Of a stretch of 5,873 nt of DNA, positions 1 through 4,988 are shown in pieces (within the stretch, counting starts at the first letter, position 1; each line of letters begins with the position of its first letter). The DNA comes from JACRBK01 sp964427955 (GTDB lineage: Bacteria > Chloroflexota > Anaerolineae > Aggregatilineales > Aggregatilineaceae), in the NCBI GenBank assembly GCA_964427955.1, contig CAYRWY010000380.1:1-5873 (forward strand), read 5' to 3'. Both the position numbers and the translations under genes were made by a program. The notes under the pieces are model-generated. The model saw only the letters and a program-made list of their open reading frames with translations, was not told the DNA's origin and searched no databases.

Positions 1-153
1 CAGTACACCCAGCAGTTGGAATATGATCCCTATATCCGGGGCTTCGAGTGGTGGAATTTTGGCTCGCAGGGCCAGTGGGTGGACGATACGGACTGCCTGC
101 CCGCCATCGGCGACGTGCTGGTCAACTACTACGCCGCCCGCTCGTATCCATGA
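1..153 (+). CDS. C-terminal end of a secreted/glycoside-hydrolase-like protein (5' end outside window)
   Basis: Reading frame 1 is open from the first base to a TGA at 151-153 and encodes 50 residues. The tail contains GFEWWNFGSQGQW followed by DDTDCLPAIGDVLVNYY. An aromatic-rich strand, a short Asp-containing loop and a final amphipathic helix resemble the last strand and helix of TIM-barrel carbohydrate hydrolases, but 50 residues are too few for a family call. No start or ribosome binding site is visible because the gene begins before the window. It converges on the initiator gene with a 2-base gap, so neither gene has room for its own terminator between them. It is probably host or cargo DNA rather than part of the replication module. 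The frame is clear; the function is a guess. Confidence 0.5.
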   Translation, partial: QYTQQLEYDPYIRGFEWWNFGSQGQWVDDTDCLPAIGDVLVNYYAARSYP

Positions 154-155
154 GG

Positions 156-2318
156 TTAATCCCTGGCCGTGTACTGCACCGTGATCGGCACCCGCGCCAG
201 TTGCGACACCGACCGTTCAATCGCCTGGTTGAGCCGCTGCGCCAGCAGGTCGCGCGCCACGCCATGCCGGGCGCACACGGTCAGCACTCCGTCCGCGTAT
301 GAGACGGCGCGCGTTCCTTCGACCCAGTTGGTATACGTGGAAGCGTTGAGCTGCGCGCTGAGCTGTCCCAGCGTCGCCCGCCAGATGTCGCGCATGGTCA
401 GCGATCCACTGCCGGGGATCTCGTCCAGCCCATCCGGCTTCTGATCGACCACCGGCGCGGGCAGGATTTCCGCCGCCTCGCCCTGCTCCTCGACCAACGC
501 CTCTAGCCCGAACGGCAGCGCCCGATTCGTCGGCGGAGCCAACTCGATCCACGCCATCCGGCCCCGCTGCGTCCAGTCTCGCAGCGACATCCCCGCCAGC
601 GTCCGCCACTCCGCCCAGTGATCGACCGGCGGCGCCTCCGGCAGAGTTTGCCAGCGTTGGATCAGCCAGCTCAGGTAGCGCGGCGGATGTTTGATCGAGG
701 GATCGGCCCAGATCGCCAGAATCAGCGCCACCACGTCCTGCGGCGCGATTTGGCCGCTGACCGCCGCGGTCCAGACCGGGGTGTGCGGGCGGATCGGCTC
801 GGGCCACACGTCCCGCAGCCACGTCGTGACTCCGGCGGCGCGGAACAGTGCGGTTTCGGGCGTGTGCGCCAGGTGGTGCTCAAAACACTCGAAGAGGGGA
901 CGTTCCGCGGCGGTGCTTATTTTTGACGCGGAAATCTCTTTGATTTCGACCATTTTGTCATTTTCAGCAGCAGCCGCAGGTTTTACCTCGGCCTGGGTGG
1001 CTTGCTGCTTGCTGGTGTGGCTTTGAGGTTCTGCCTGAATCAGGGTGGCTGAGTTTGAAGACTCAGACTCTCTGTGCGCCGGTGTGGCAGACCCCTGTGT
1101 CTGAATGTGGCGGACCCCCTCATCCTCGGTGTGCACGGATGTGGCAGACCCCTGCTGGACCGGTGTGTTCAATTGTGGCGGACCATCGTCGGACCGGTGT
1201 GCGCCAGTGTGGCGGACCTCGCTCTCGCCGGTGTGTTCAACTGTGGCAGACCCTGGGGCGATTCCGTCGCCGCGCCAGTGTTGCAGCAGCGTGTGATACC
1301 GGGCGCGGTCTTCCGGCGCGATGGGCAGCTCCAGGCTGACGAAGAACTGCCGCGCCACCCACTGTGGGTGATCGGGATCGCGGCCTTTTTGCGCCTCGAT
1401 CTGCTTGAAGAAGTCGGTGAGCGCCCACCCGTCGGCGTGGGGTGCGGCGTTTTCCACATTGCGCCGCCACCATTCGCGCGGGCGACCGATCAGTGTCAGC
1501 ACGCTGTCCAGCGCCGGAATCCAGCACGTCTCGCGCCGGATACCTTCCTCCGCGTTCTCGTACACGCACCCGCGCAGCCAGAGGTAGCTCCACGCCAGCT
1601 CGTGTCCTAGCCGTTTCCACCAAACCTTGCGGAAATACTGCGGCACGATGATCTTGCTGGTCTTGCCATCGTCCCGGATCAGCGTCACGTGGCGGTGCAG
1701 CTTCTCGGCGGCCTGCGAAAACGCCGCTTTCTGCTCATCATTGGCGGCTTGCCATGTGGGGAAGGCGCGCAGCAGCACGTCGCGCGCGCTGATCGGGCGG
1801 ACTTCGGTGAAACGCTCAGCCTGCCGCGCCGGATTGGGTGACCACAGCGCCCGCGCGTCCAGGTCGAGCGCGCGTTGTGCCGCGTCCAGCGGCGTATCAC
1901 CGAGCCGTGCCAGCACCGTGATCAGGTGATCGGCGTCGGCGGGCGTGAGCGGATCGTCCAGCCGGACGGTGTAGCGGTTGGTTTCCTGGGTGATTTTTCC
2001 CTGGTCGGAGCGGGTGCGCTGTCCGGATTCCATCTGCACGAACGCGCCCATCCAGGGGACATCCAGGCAGGTGTACAGGTAGCGCCGCGACATCGCCGCT
2101 TCGCGGGCCAGCGCCTCGCCGCTGATCGTGATCGTCTCGCCGTGGCAGCGATAATCGAGCTGCCGCAGCGCCGTGATCACGGTGGCCGGTCCGGGTCCCA
2201 GGACGGGCACCCAGCGTTCGAGGAAATAGCGCGCGACTCCCATCACGATTTCCTCACGGACCACCGCGCTGTACGGCGTTGTATATTCGGTTGTCACCGT
2301 CAGCGTTTGGACGGACAT
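156..2318 (-). CDS. Putative replication initiator with C-terminal DnaA domain I-like module
   Basis: This 720-residue protein most likely starts replication of the element. Residues ~642-716 align well with DnaA domain I (DnaA_N): DIW..TLGQL...L....Y..WVEG, then an alternating strand DGVLTVCARHG and a final helix LLAQRLNQAIERSVSQL. In DnaA this domain contacts the replicative helicase and other partners. The AAA+ ATPase and helix-turn-helix domains of DnaA are absent. Residues ~20-120 and ~175-345 look like winged-helix or Rep-type DNA-binding modules (ITISGEALAREAAMSRRYLYTCL; LAWSYLWLRG), judged by pattern only. Residues ~353-475 form a polar, low-complexity linker encoded by an iteron-like repeat array and an AT-rich stretch. 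Residues ~476-595 form another folded Trp-rich region. The ATG at 2316-2318 has only a weak AGGGAA 10 bases upstream, but a near-consensus promoter sits 47 bases before it. A later start at Met26 is possible. The initiator role is inferred from the DnaA-like tail, the repeats and the neighbouring par genes. Confidence 0.75.
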   Translation of the reverse strand: MSVQTLTVTTEYTTPYSAVVREEIVMGVARYFLERWVPVLGPGPATVITALRQLDYRCHGETITISGEALAREAAMSRRYLYTCLDVPWMGAFVQMESGQRTRSDQGKITQETNRYTVRLDDPLTPADADHLITVLARLGDTPLDAAQRALDLDARALWSPNPARQAERFTEVRPISARDVLLRAFPTWQAANDEQKAAFSQAAEKLHRHVTLIRDDGKTSKIIVPQYFRKVWWKRLGHELAWSYLWLRGCVYENAEEGIRRETCWIPALDSVLTLIGRPREWWRRNVENAAPHADGWALTDFFKQIEAQKGRDPDHPQWVARQFFVSLELPIAPEDRARYHTLLQHWRGDGIAPGSATVEHTGESEVRHTGAHRSDDGPPQLNTPVQQGSATSVHTEDEGVRHIQTQGSATPAHRESESSNSATLIQAEPQSHTSKQQATQAEVKPAAAAENDKMVEIKEISASKISTAAERPLFECFEHHLAHTPETALFRAAGVTTWLRDVWPEPIRPHTPVWTAAVSGQIAPQDVVALILAIWADPSIKHPPRYLSWLIQRWQTLPEAPPVDHWAEWRTLAGMSLRDWTQRGRMAWIELAPPTNRALPFGLEALVEEQGEAAEILPAPVVDQKPDGLDEIPGSGSLTMRDIWRATLGQLSAQLNASTYTNWVEGTRAVSYADGVLTVCARHGVARDLLAQRLNQAIERSVSQLARVPITVQYTARD
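917..966. other. AT-rich stretch, candidate DNA unwinding element
   Basis: Within the GC-rich initiator gene this 50-bp stretch has 34 A/T bases (68%), including runs TTATTTTT, CATTTTGTCATTTTC and GAAATC. It encodes part of the linker (residues ~451-468, rich in Lys, Glu, Ile and Ser). It begins 116 bp to the left of the first iteron-like box. Origins of the iteron type usually pair the repeats with such an easily melted segment, so its position beside the array suggests an unwinding element. The composition is seen directly; the function is inferred. Confidence 0.45.
1083..1252. repeat. Six-copy iteron-like array inside the initiator gene (34-bp period)
   Basis: The box TGTGGCRGACC (plus strand) occurs at 1083-1093, 1106-1116, 1140-1150, 1174-1184, 1208-1218 and 1242-1252, with no mismatch outside the A/G position. 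Start-to-start spacings are 23, 34, 34, 34 and 34 bp. Each full unit is an 11-bp box, an 11-bp variable spacer and a 12-bp segment beginning GGTGTG (1128, 1162, 1196, 1230). The first unit lacks the 11-bp spacer, giving 23 bp. Because 34 is not a multiple of 3, successive boxes are translated in different frames (GSAT, VRH, GPPQL on the coding strand), so the DNA rather than the peptide is what is conserved. The best reading is an array of initiator binding sites forming an origin within the rep gene. Weaker look-alikes flank it at 1016-1026 and 1279-1289. Confidence 0.8.
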
Positions 2319-2332
2319 GGGGGTGCGATTCC

Positions 2333-2387
2333 CTAACCTGATCGATGCGCATTTCTAACTTGCGATATTATCATTTTTTTTCGTTAG
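2333..2387. promoter_or_regulatory. CTAAC/GTTAG repeats flanking the initiator promoter (operator candidate)
   Basis: CTAACCTG at 2333-2340 and CTAACTTG at 2355-2362 begin a 22-bp imperfect direct repeat (14 of 22 positions identical, both ending in CATTT). An inverted copy, GTTAG, lies at 2383-2387 next to the -35 hexamer. The inner CTAAC/GTTAG pair brackets the -10 and the predicted start point, where a repressor such as the initiator itself could block transcription. Each core is only 5 bp, so chance is not excluded. Confidence 0.4.
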
Positions 2388-2393
2388 AGTCAA
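2365..2393 (-). promoter_or_regulatory. Sigma70-type promoter for the initiator gene
   Basis: On the minus strand TTGACT (2393-2388) is followed by a 17-bp spacer containing eight consecutive A residues and then TAATAT (2370-2365). Hexamers and spacing are near the housekeeping consensus. Transcription would begin near 2357, giving a leader of about 40 bases before the ATG at 2318. It is the best promoter match in the window. Confidence 0.75.
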
Positions 2394-2401
2394 TTCACCG
2401 G

Positions 2402-2428
2402 TGCTGTTTTTTATAAAATTGCACAGCA
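2402..2428. promoter_or_regulatory. Dyad TGCTGT-N15-ACAGCA in the divergent control region
   Basis: Perfect 6-bp inverted arms at 2402-2407 and 2423-2428 enclose an A/T-only stretch that contains the palindrome TTTTATAAAA (2409-2418). The 8-bp palindrome CACCGGTG (2396-2403) overlaps the left arm. The site lies between the two divergent promoters and could bind a dimeric regulator of both. No terminator role is likely because it precedes both genes. Confidence 0.4.
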
Positions 2429-2431
2429 TGG

Positions 2432-2489
2432 TTGCTTTATGCGTGATGTGTGGTATAGTTTCATTCGAGAGGAAAATGTGTTATAGTTT
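2432..2489 (+). promoter_or_regulatory. Promoter region of the ATPase gene with a duplicated extended -10 box
   Basis: TTGCTT (2432-2437), a 16-bp spacer and TATAGT (2454-2459) preceded by TGG form an extended -10 promoter. The same motif recurs 28 bp later: TGTGGTATAGTTT (2449-2461) and TGTGTTATAGTTT (2477-2489) differ at one base. Start points would be near 2466 or 2494, both upstream of the AGGAGG at 2498-2503. The repeat may be two promoters or an operator overlapping one promoter. Confidence 0.5.
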
Positions 2490-2509
2490 GAAGTGCTAGG
2501 AGGTCGCGG

Positions 2510-3406
2510 ATGGCGTCCAATAAACTGAAGCCCAAACTCGTCCCCCCGCCCTACAATCTCGATCCGTCGATCACCCAACGCCGCCTGGAAGACCTACAGC
2601 GCATGTTTGGGATGTATACGTTTCCCTTTTCCCTGTCGCCGAACCCCGATTACATGTACGTCGCCGGGGTCACGGCGCGCACCCTGGCCAAGACCTCGTT
2701 TGCCATCGACCAGCGCCAGGGCCTCAGCGTGATCATCGGGGATTATGGCACCGGCAAGACCATGTTGGCGCGCTATCTCTATAATTCGTACACCGCGGGC
2801 GATGTTCGCAACCCGTCTGTGGTCGCTTATATTCCCGATCCCCCTCACCCGGGCACGCGCGAGCTTCAGCGGCGTATCATCCAGGAGTTGGGCGGGCGGA
2901 CCGGCCAGCGCACCAATGAAACGTTGGGCGAGGACTTGCGCACCCTGGTGCTCAATCTGTTCGAAGAAGGCCGGAATTGCATCATCATGATCGACGAGGC
3001 TCAAAGCCTGGTGCGTCGGCAGTTGGATGTGATTCGCGAATTGTTCAATTTCAATGCGCGCGGCGTGGTGCCGATCCAGGTGGTGCTGATCGGCAAAGAA
3101 GAACTGCGTATGACGCTGCACAACGCGCCCGATCTGAATGATCGGGTGGCCGCGCGTTCGACGTTGGAGCCGTTTACCCCGGCGGAGACGGCGGAAATGG
3201 TCAACTTCCGTTTGAACCGTTCCGGCTGCAAAATACCGTTGTTCCTGCCAGATGCGCTCGATTTATTGTATGATTTAAGTAAGGGATACCCCCGCAAGGC
3301 GGTAAAACTGGCAGGCGCAGCATTGTGGTATATAGTAGAGTTGGGTCTGGATCGTATCTCAGCCCCTCTGTTGGAAGCATCCCGCCAGCGCGACGAAATC
3401 GAGTAG
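2510..3406 (+). CDS. ExeA/GspA-type AAA+ ATPase
   Basis: The 298-residue product is an AAA+ ATPase of the ExeA/AAA_22 kind, a group that includes type II secretion ATPase GspA/ExeA and transposition ATPases of the TniB type. Residues 37-47 carry the family-like PFSLSPNPDYMY lead. Walker A is GDYGTGKT (77-84), Walker B is CIIMIDEAQ (157-165), a sensor 1-like strand is VVLIGKEEL (191-199), and GYPRKAVKL (259-267) fits sensor 2. The usual Gln in LxGQ is Lys196 here. No signal peptide, membrane segment or peptidoglycan-binding domain is present, so a cytoplasmic DNA-associated role is more likely than secretion. AGGAGG at 2498-2503 lies 6 bases before the ATG, which fixes the start. It is divergent from the initiator gene and leads the run toward parA and parB. 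It might load helicase, act on DNA with the initiator, or work in partition or transposition; the sequence does not decide. Confidence 0.8.
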   Translation: MASNKLKPKLVPPPYNLDPSITQRRLEDLQRMFGMYTFPFSLSPNPDYMYVAGVTARTLAKTSFAIDQRQGLSVIIGDYGTGKTMLARYLYNSYTAGDVRNPSVVAYIPDPPHPGTRELQRRIIQELGGRTGQRTNETLGEDLRTLVLNLFEEGRNCIIMIDEAQSLVRRQLDVIRELFNFNARGVVPIQVVLIGKEELRMTLHNAPDLNDRVAARSTLEPFTPAETAEMVNFRLNRSGCKIPLFLPDALDLLYDLSKGYPRKAVKLAGAALWYIVELGLDRISAPLLEASRQRDEIE

Positions 3407-3452
3407 TGAACTTCGTATGTAGGGATGCGTTGGGCGGGTTGCTTAGGGAGAG

Positions 3453-4004
3453 ATGGGAGTTATGGTGTTGGCTGAGCAGGATGGAAGCTTTCGCCGTTTA
3501 GTGGAGGCGGTGAAAGAACAGCAGTCAATTCCATTGACCGGCAGACCGGGGCGGCCTCCGAAGAACCGTATTCCGACGACCGGGCATTTTGCCCAGCATT
3601 TGTTCGATCGGATGCGCGTGCTCTCGAAGGCTCGCACTGAAGAAACGGGCCATCTGGTCAGCATGTCCGATCTCTATAATGACTCGGCGTCGGTGCTGAT
3701 CACGGATCTGCATGGGCTGCTCGGTGATGAATTGCGCCTGCCTGCCGGAGCCTTGACTCTCCCGGCCATTTTGGGCTTGCGGGAGCTGGTGGACCGTCCG
3801 ATTGTGGTACCCCTGAGCCTGCTGAGTCTGAACGCCGCGGGCCGCCAGCGGACCACGCTCCACATGGACCCCATCATCTGGGACGCGCTCCTGGAAATGA
3901 GCCTGCGTTTTGGGCTGAGAATGCGCCGTATCGTACATGTTCATCGTCTGTTGGAATTGGGTTCGGCCTGGTATCTGTCCGGCCTGGAGCCTCCGGCAGA
4001 ATAA
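3453..4004 (+). CDS. Unrecognised small protein, probably DNA-binding (AT-hook-like, RHH-like segments)
   Basis: I do not recognise this 183-residue protein. Residues 30-39 read GRPGRPPKNR, which resembles an AT-hook (GRP core with flanking basic residues) and could grip A/T-rich minor groove. Residues ~131-172 (strand QRTTLHMD, helix IIWDALLEMSLRFG, helix RMRRIVHVHRLLELG) fit a strand-helix-helix pattern like ribbon-helix-helix proteins, and ~43-90 show a looser copy of it. Neither assignment is certain. The gene begins 46 bases after the ATPase stop with no terminator between, so it is probably cotranscribed. Two starts are possible: ATG 3453, only 2 bases after AGGGAG (3445-3450), or in-frame ATG 3462, 11 bases after it. 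Small DNA-binding proteins next to parA often regulate par genes or bind the centromere, which would suit this position. Confidence 0.6.
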   Translation: MGVMVLAEQDGSFRRLVEAVKEQQSIPLTGRPGRPPKNRIPTTGHFAQHLFDRMRVLSKARTEETGHLVSMSDLYNDSASVLITDLHGLLGDELRLPAGALTLPAILGLRELVDRPIVVPLSLLSLNAAGRQRTTLHMDPIIWDALLEMSLRFGLRMRRIVHVHRLLELGSAWYLSGLEPPAE

Positions 4005-4019
4005 TGGGTTTTCCCCTAA

Positions 4020-4047
4020 TGTGGTATCATCACAAATTTATAACACA
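4020..4047. promoter_or_regulatory. TGTGGTAT-N12-ATAACACA dyad upstream of parA
   Basis: The left arm TGTGGTAT (4020-4027) and the right arm ATAACACA (4040-4047) pair at 7 of 8 positions around a 12-bp A/T-rich spacer. The arms match the TGTGKTAT boxes upstream of the ATPase gene. The left arm also contains an extended -10-like TGG-TATCAT (4022-4030), though no good -35 is seen. TGT-TACTAA (4051-4059) is a second possible -10. It is best read as a shared operator overlapping the par promoter. Confidence 0.45.
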
Positions 4048-4060
4048 GATTGTTACTAAT

Positions 4061-4113
4061 AGAGTCGCCATATAGGGGACCATTTTTGAGATGCACCCCT
4101 ATCCTGCGACTCT
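4061..4113. promoter_or_regulatory. 53-bp nested palindrome upstream of parA (operator, parS-like site or leader hairpin)
   Basis: Three pairs of inverted arms share one centre at 4087: AGAGTCGC (4061-4068) with GCGACTCT (4106-4113), ATAGGGG (4072-4078) with CCCCTAT (4096-4102), and CAT (4081-4083) with ATG (4091-4093). They are separated by symmetric unmatched blocks of 3 and 2 bases, so 18 of 23 positions pair, around a 7-base loop TTTTGAG. No T-run follows the right arm, which argues against an intrinsic terminator. It does not match the usual chromosomal parS (TGTTTCACGTGAAACA). Its place directly before parA suggests a partition operator, a centromere or an RNA leader hairpin. Confidence 0.6.
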
Positions 4114-4115
4114 TG

Positions 4116-4132
4116 CTCCGCTGCTGGCGGAG
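4116..4132 (+). promoter_or_regulatory. Perfect CTCCGC/GCGGAG hairpin before the parA ribosome binding site
   Basis: A 6-bp GC-rich stem (4116-4121 with 4127-4132) closes a 5-base loop TGCTG. It sits 9 bases before the AGGAG at 4142-4146. As an alternative fold, TTGCTCC (4113-4119) can pair with GGAGCGG (4143-4149), two of the pairs being G-U, which would cover the ribosome binding site. Translational control of parA is possible but unproven. No U-run follows the stem, so it is not a typical terminator. Confidence 0.4.
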
Positions 4133-4154
4133 AGGGATTTGAGGAGCGGCGGTT

Positions 4155-4988
4155 ATGCGCAGCATTTGTTTGACCAATAACAAGGGTGGTGTAGGGAAGA
4201 CGACGAGTGCGGTCACGTTGGCGCATGGGTTGGTGATCCTGCTGCGTCATAACAATCTGCCGCATCGTGTCCTGCTGGTCGATACGGATTCGCAGGCCCA
4301 CGCCACGCTGTTGACCACCCGCCGCCGGGAGTGGGATCGCAACGAAAGCCTGGGCGAAGTCCTGCTCGCCAAATCCTCGCGCGCCGGGTCCATTTTGCAG
4401 CAGTTGATCGTGCCCTCGGCCTGGGATGAGGACCTGCACGTGATTCCCGGCTCCCCTACCCTGGATGGCGTGGATGCGCGGCTGGCGGAAGATCACGGCT
4501 TCGCGGTGCGGCTGCGCCATGCCCTGCGCAGCGTGGCGGATCAGTACGATTGGGTCGTGATCGACACCATGCCCTCTTTTTCGCGCCTGACCACGCTGGC
4601 GATGGTCGCCGCCACCGACATTGTGATCCCCGTCGAAATGCGCTTCCTGGAAACGATCGGTCTGCAAGCCATCGTCGAGAAGATCACCGATGTCCAGCAG
4701 GTCTGGGAAACCTCGCTGCGGCTGACCGGGGTGCTGCCGGTCAAATATGACCAGCGCGTCAACCTGGAGCGCGAAACCCTGGAAATGTACGCCGGGCACC
4801 CGTTCTACGGGCCGCGCCTGTTCCATACGCCGATTCCGATCAATGTGGCCGTTTCCTACGCGCACGACGCGTGCGAGTCGATCTTCAAATATGACGAGCA
4901 GTCCAATGCGGCGCGGGCCTACATGGCCTTCGTCAAAGAATTGGTGGGTCGGATGTTGAAACCATCGGGAGGGGAAGAGGGTGGCTAA
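4155..4988 (+). CDS. parA: ParA-family partition ATPase
   Basis: The 277-residue product is a ParA/Soj-type ATPase, which forms ATP-dependent dimers on nucleoid DNA and moves ParB-bound replicons apart. The deviant Walker A KGGVGKTT is at residues 10-17 with signature Lys10. LLVDTDSQAHAT (40-51) holds the Walker A' aspartates, and YDWVVIDTMPS (131-141) is the Walker B region. LPVKYDQR (194-201) and the C-terminal block PIPINVAVSYAHDACESIFKYD (226-247) match the usual end of ParA proteins. There is no N-terminal helix-turn-helix extension, so it is a short Soj or type Ib-like form; if the operon is autoregulated, another protein probably binds the operator. AGGAG at 4142-4146, 8 bases before the ATG, supports this start. 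A 150-bp leader with two dyads precedes it, and parB overlaps its last 8 bases, so translation is probably coupled. Confidence 0.93.
   Translation: MRSICLTNNKGGVGKTTSAVTLAHGLVILLRHNNLPHRVLLVDTDSQAHATLLTTRRREWDRNESLGEVLLAKSSRAGSILQQLIVPSAWDEDLHVIPGSPTLDGVDARLAEDHGFAVRLRHALRSVADQYDWVVIDTMPSFSRLTTLAMVAATDIVIPVEMRFLETIGLQAIVEKITDVQQVWETSLRLTGVLPVKYDQRVNLERETLEMYAGHPFYGPRLFHTPIPINVAVSYAHDACESIFKYDEQSNAARAYMAFVKELVGRMLKPSGGEEGG
4968..4972 (+). promoter_or_regulatory. Ribosome binding site for parB inside the end of parA
   Basis: GGAGG lies 8 bases before a GTG at 4981-4983, within a longer GGGAGGGGAAGAGG purine run. It is the signal that picks the GTG as the parB start; the in-frame ATG at codon 16 has no comparable site. 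Confidence 0.7.

Noticed and set aside
217..822. Minus-strand frame of 201 codons within the initiator gene
   Set aside because: It is a shifted frame of the initiator, Gly/Ala/Arg-rich, while the main frame carries the DnaA domain I match.
1083..1252. CRISPR array
   Set aside because: Repeats are only 11 bp with partly conserved spacers, lie within a coding frame, and no cas gene is present.
1074..1610. Plus-strand frame with repeated CGRP/VADP peptides
   Set aside because: The peptide repeats arise from the iteron-like DNA repeats read antisense; the initiator frame on the other strand continues through the region.
4038..4047. DnaA box (TTATNCACA)
   Set aside because: TTATAACACA has one extra base relative to the consensus; the copies upstream of the ATPase gene deviate in the same way, so they fit a separate motif.
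4061..4132. Intrinsic terminator after the 183-residue gene
   Set aside because: Neither the palindrome nor the following hairpin is trailed by a T-run on the plus strand.
4005..4154. Consensus chromosomal parS site
   Set aside because: TGTTTCACGTGAAACA or a close variant was not found here or elsewhere in the window.
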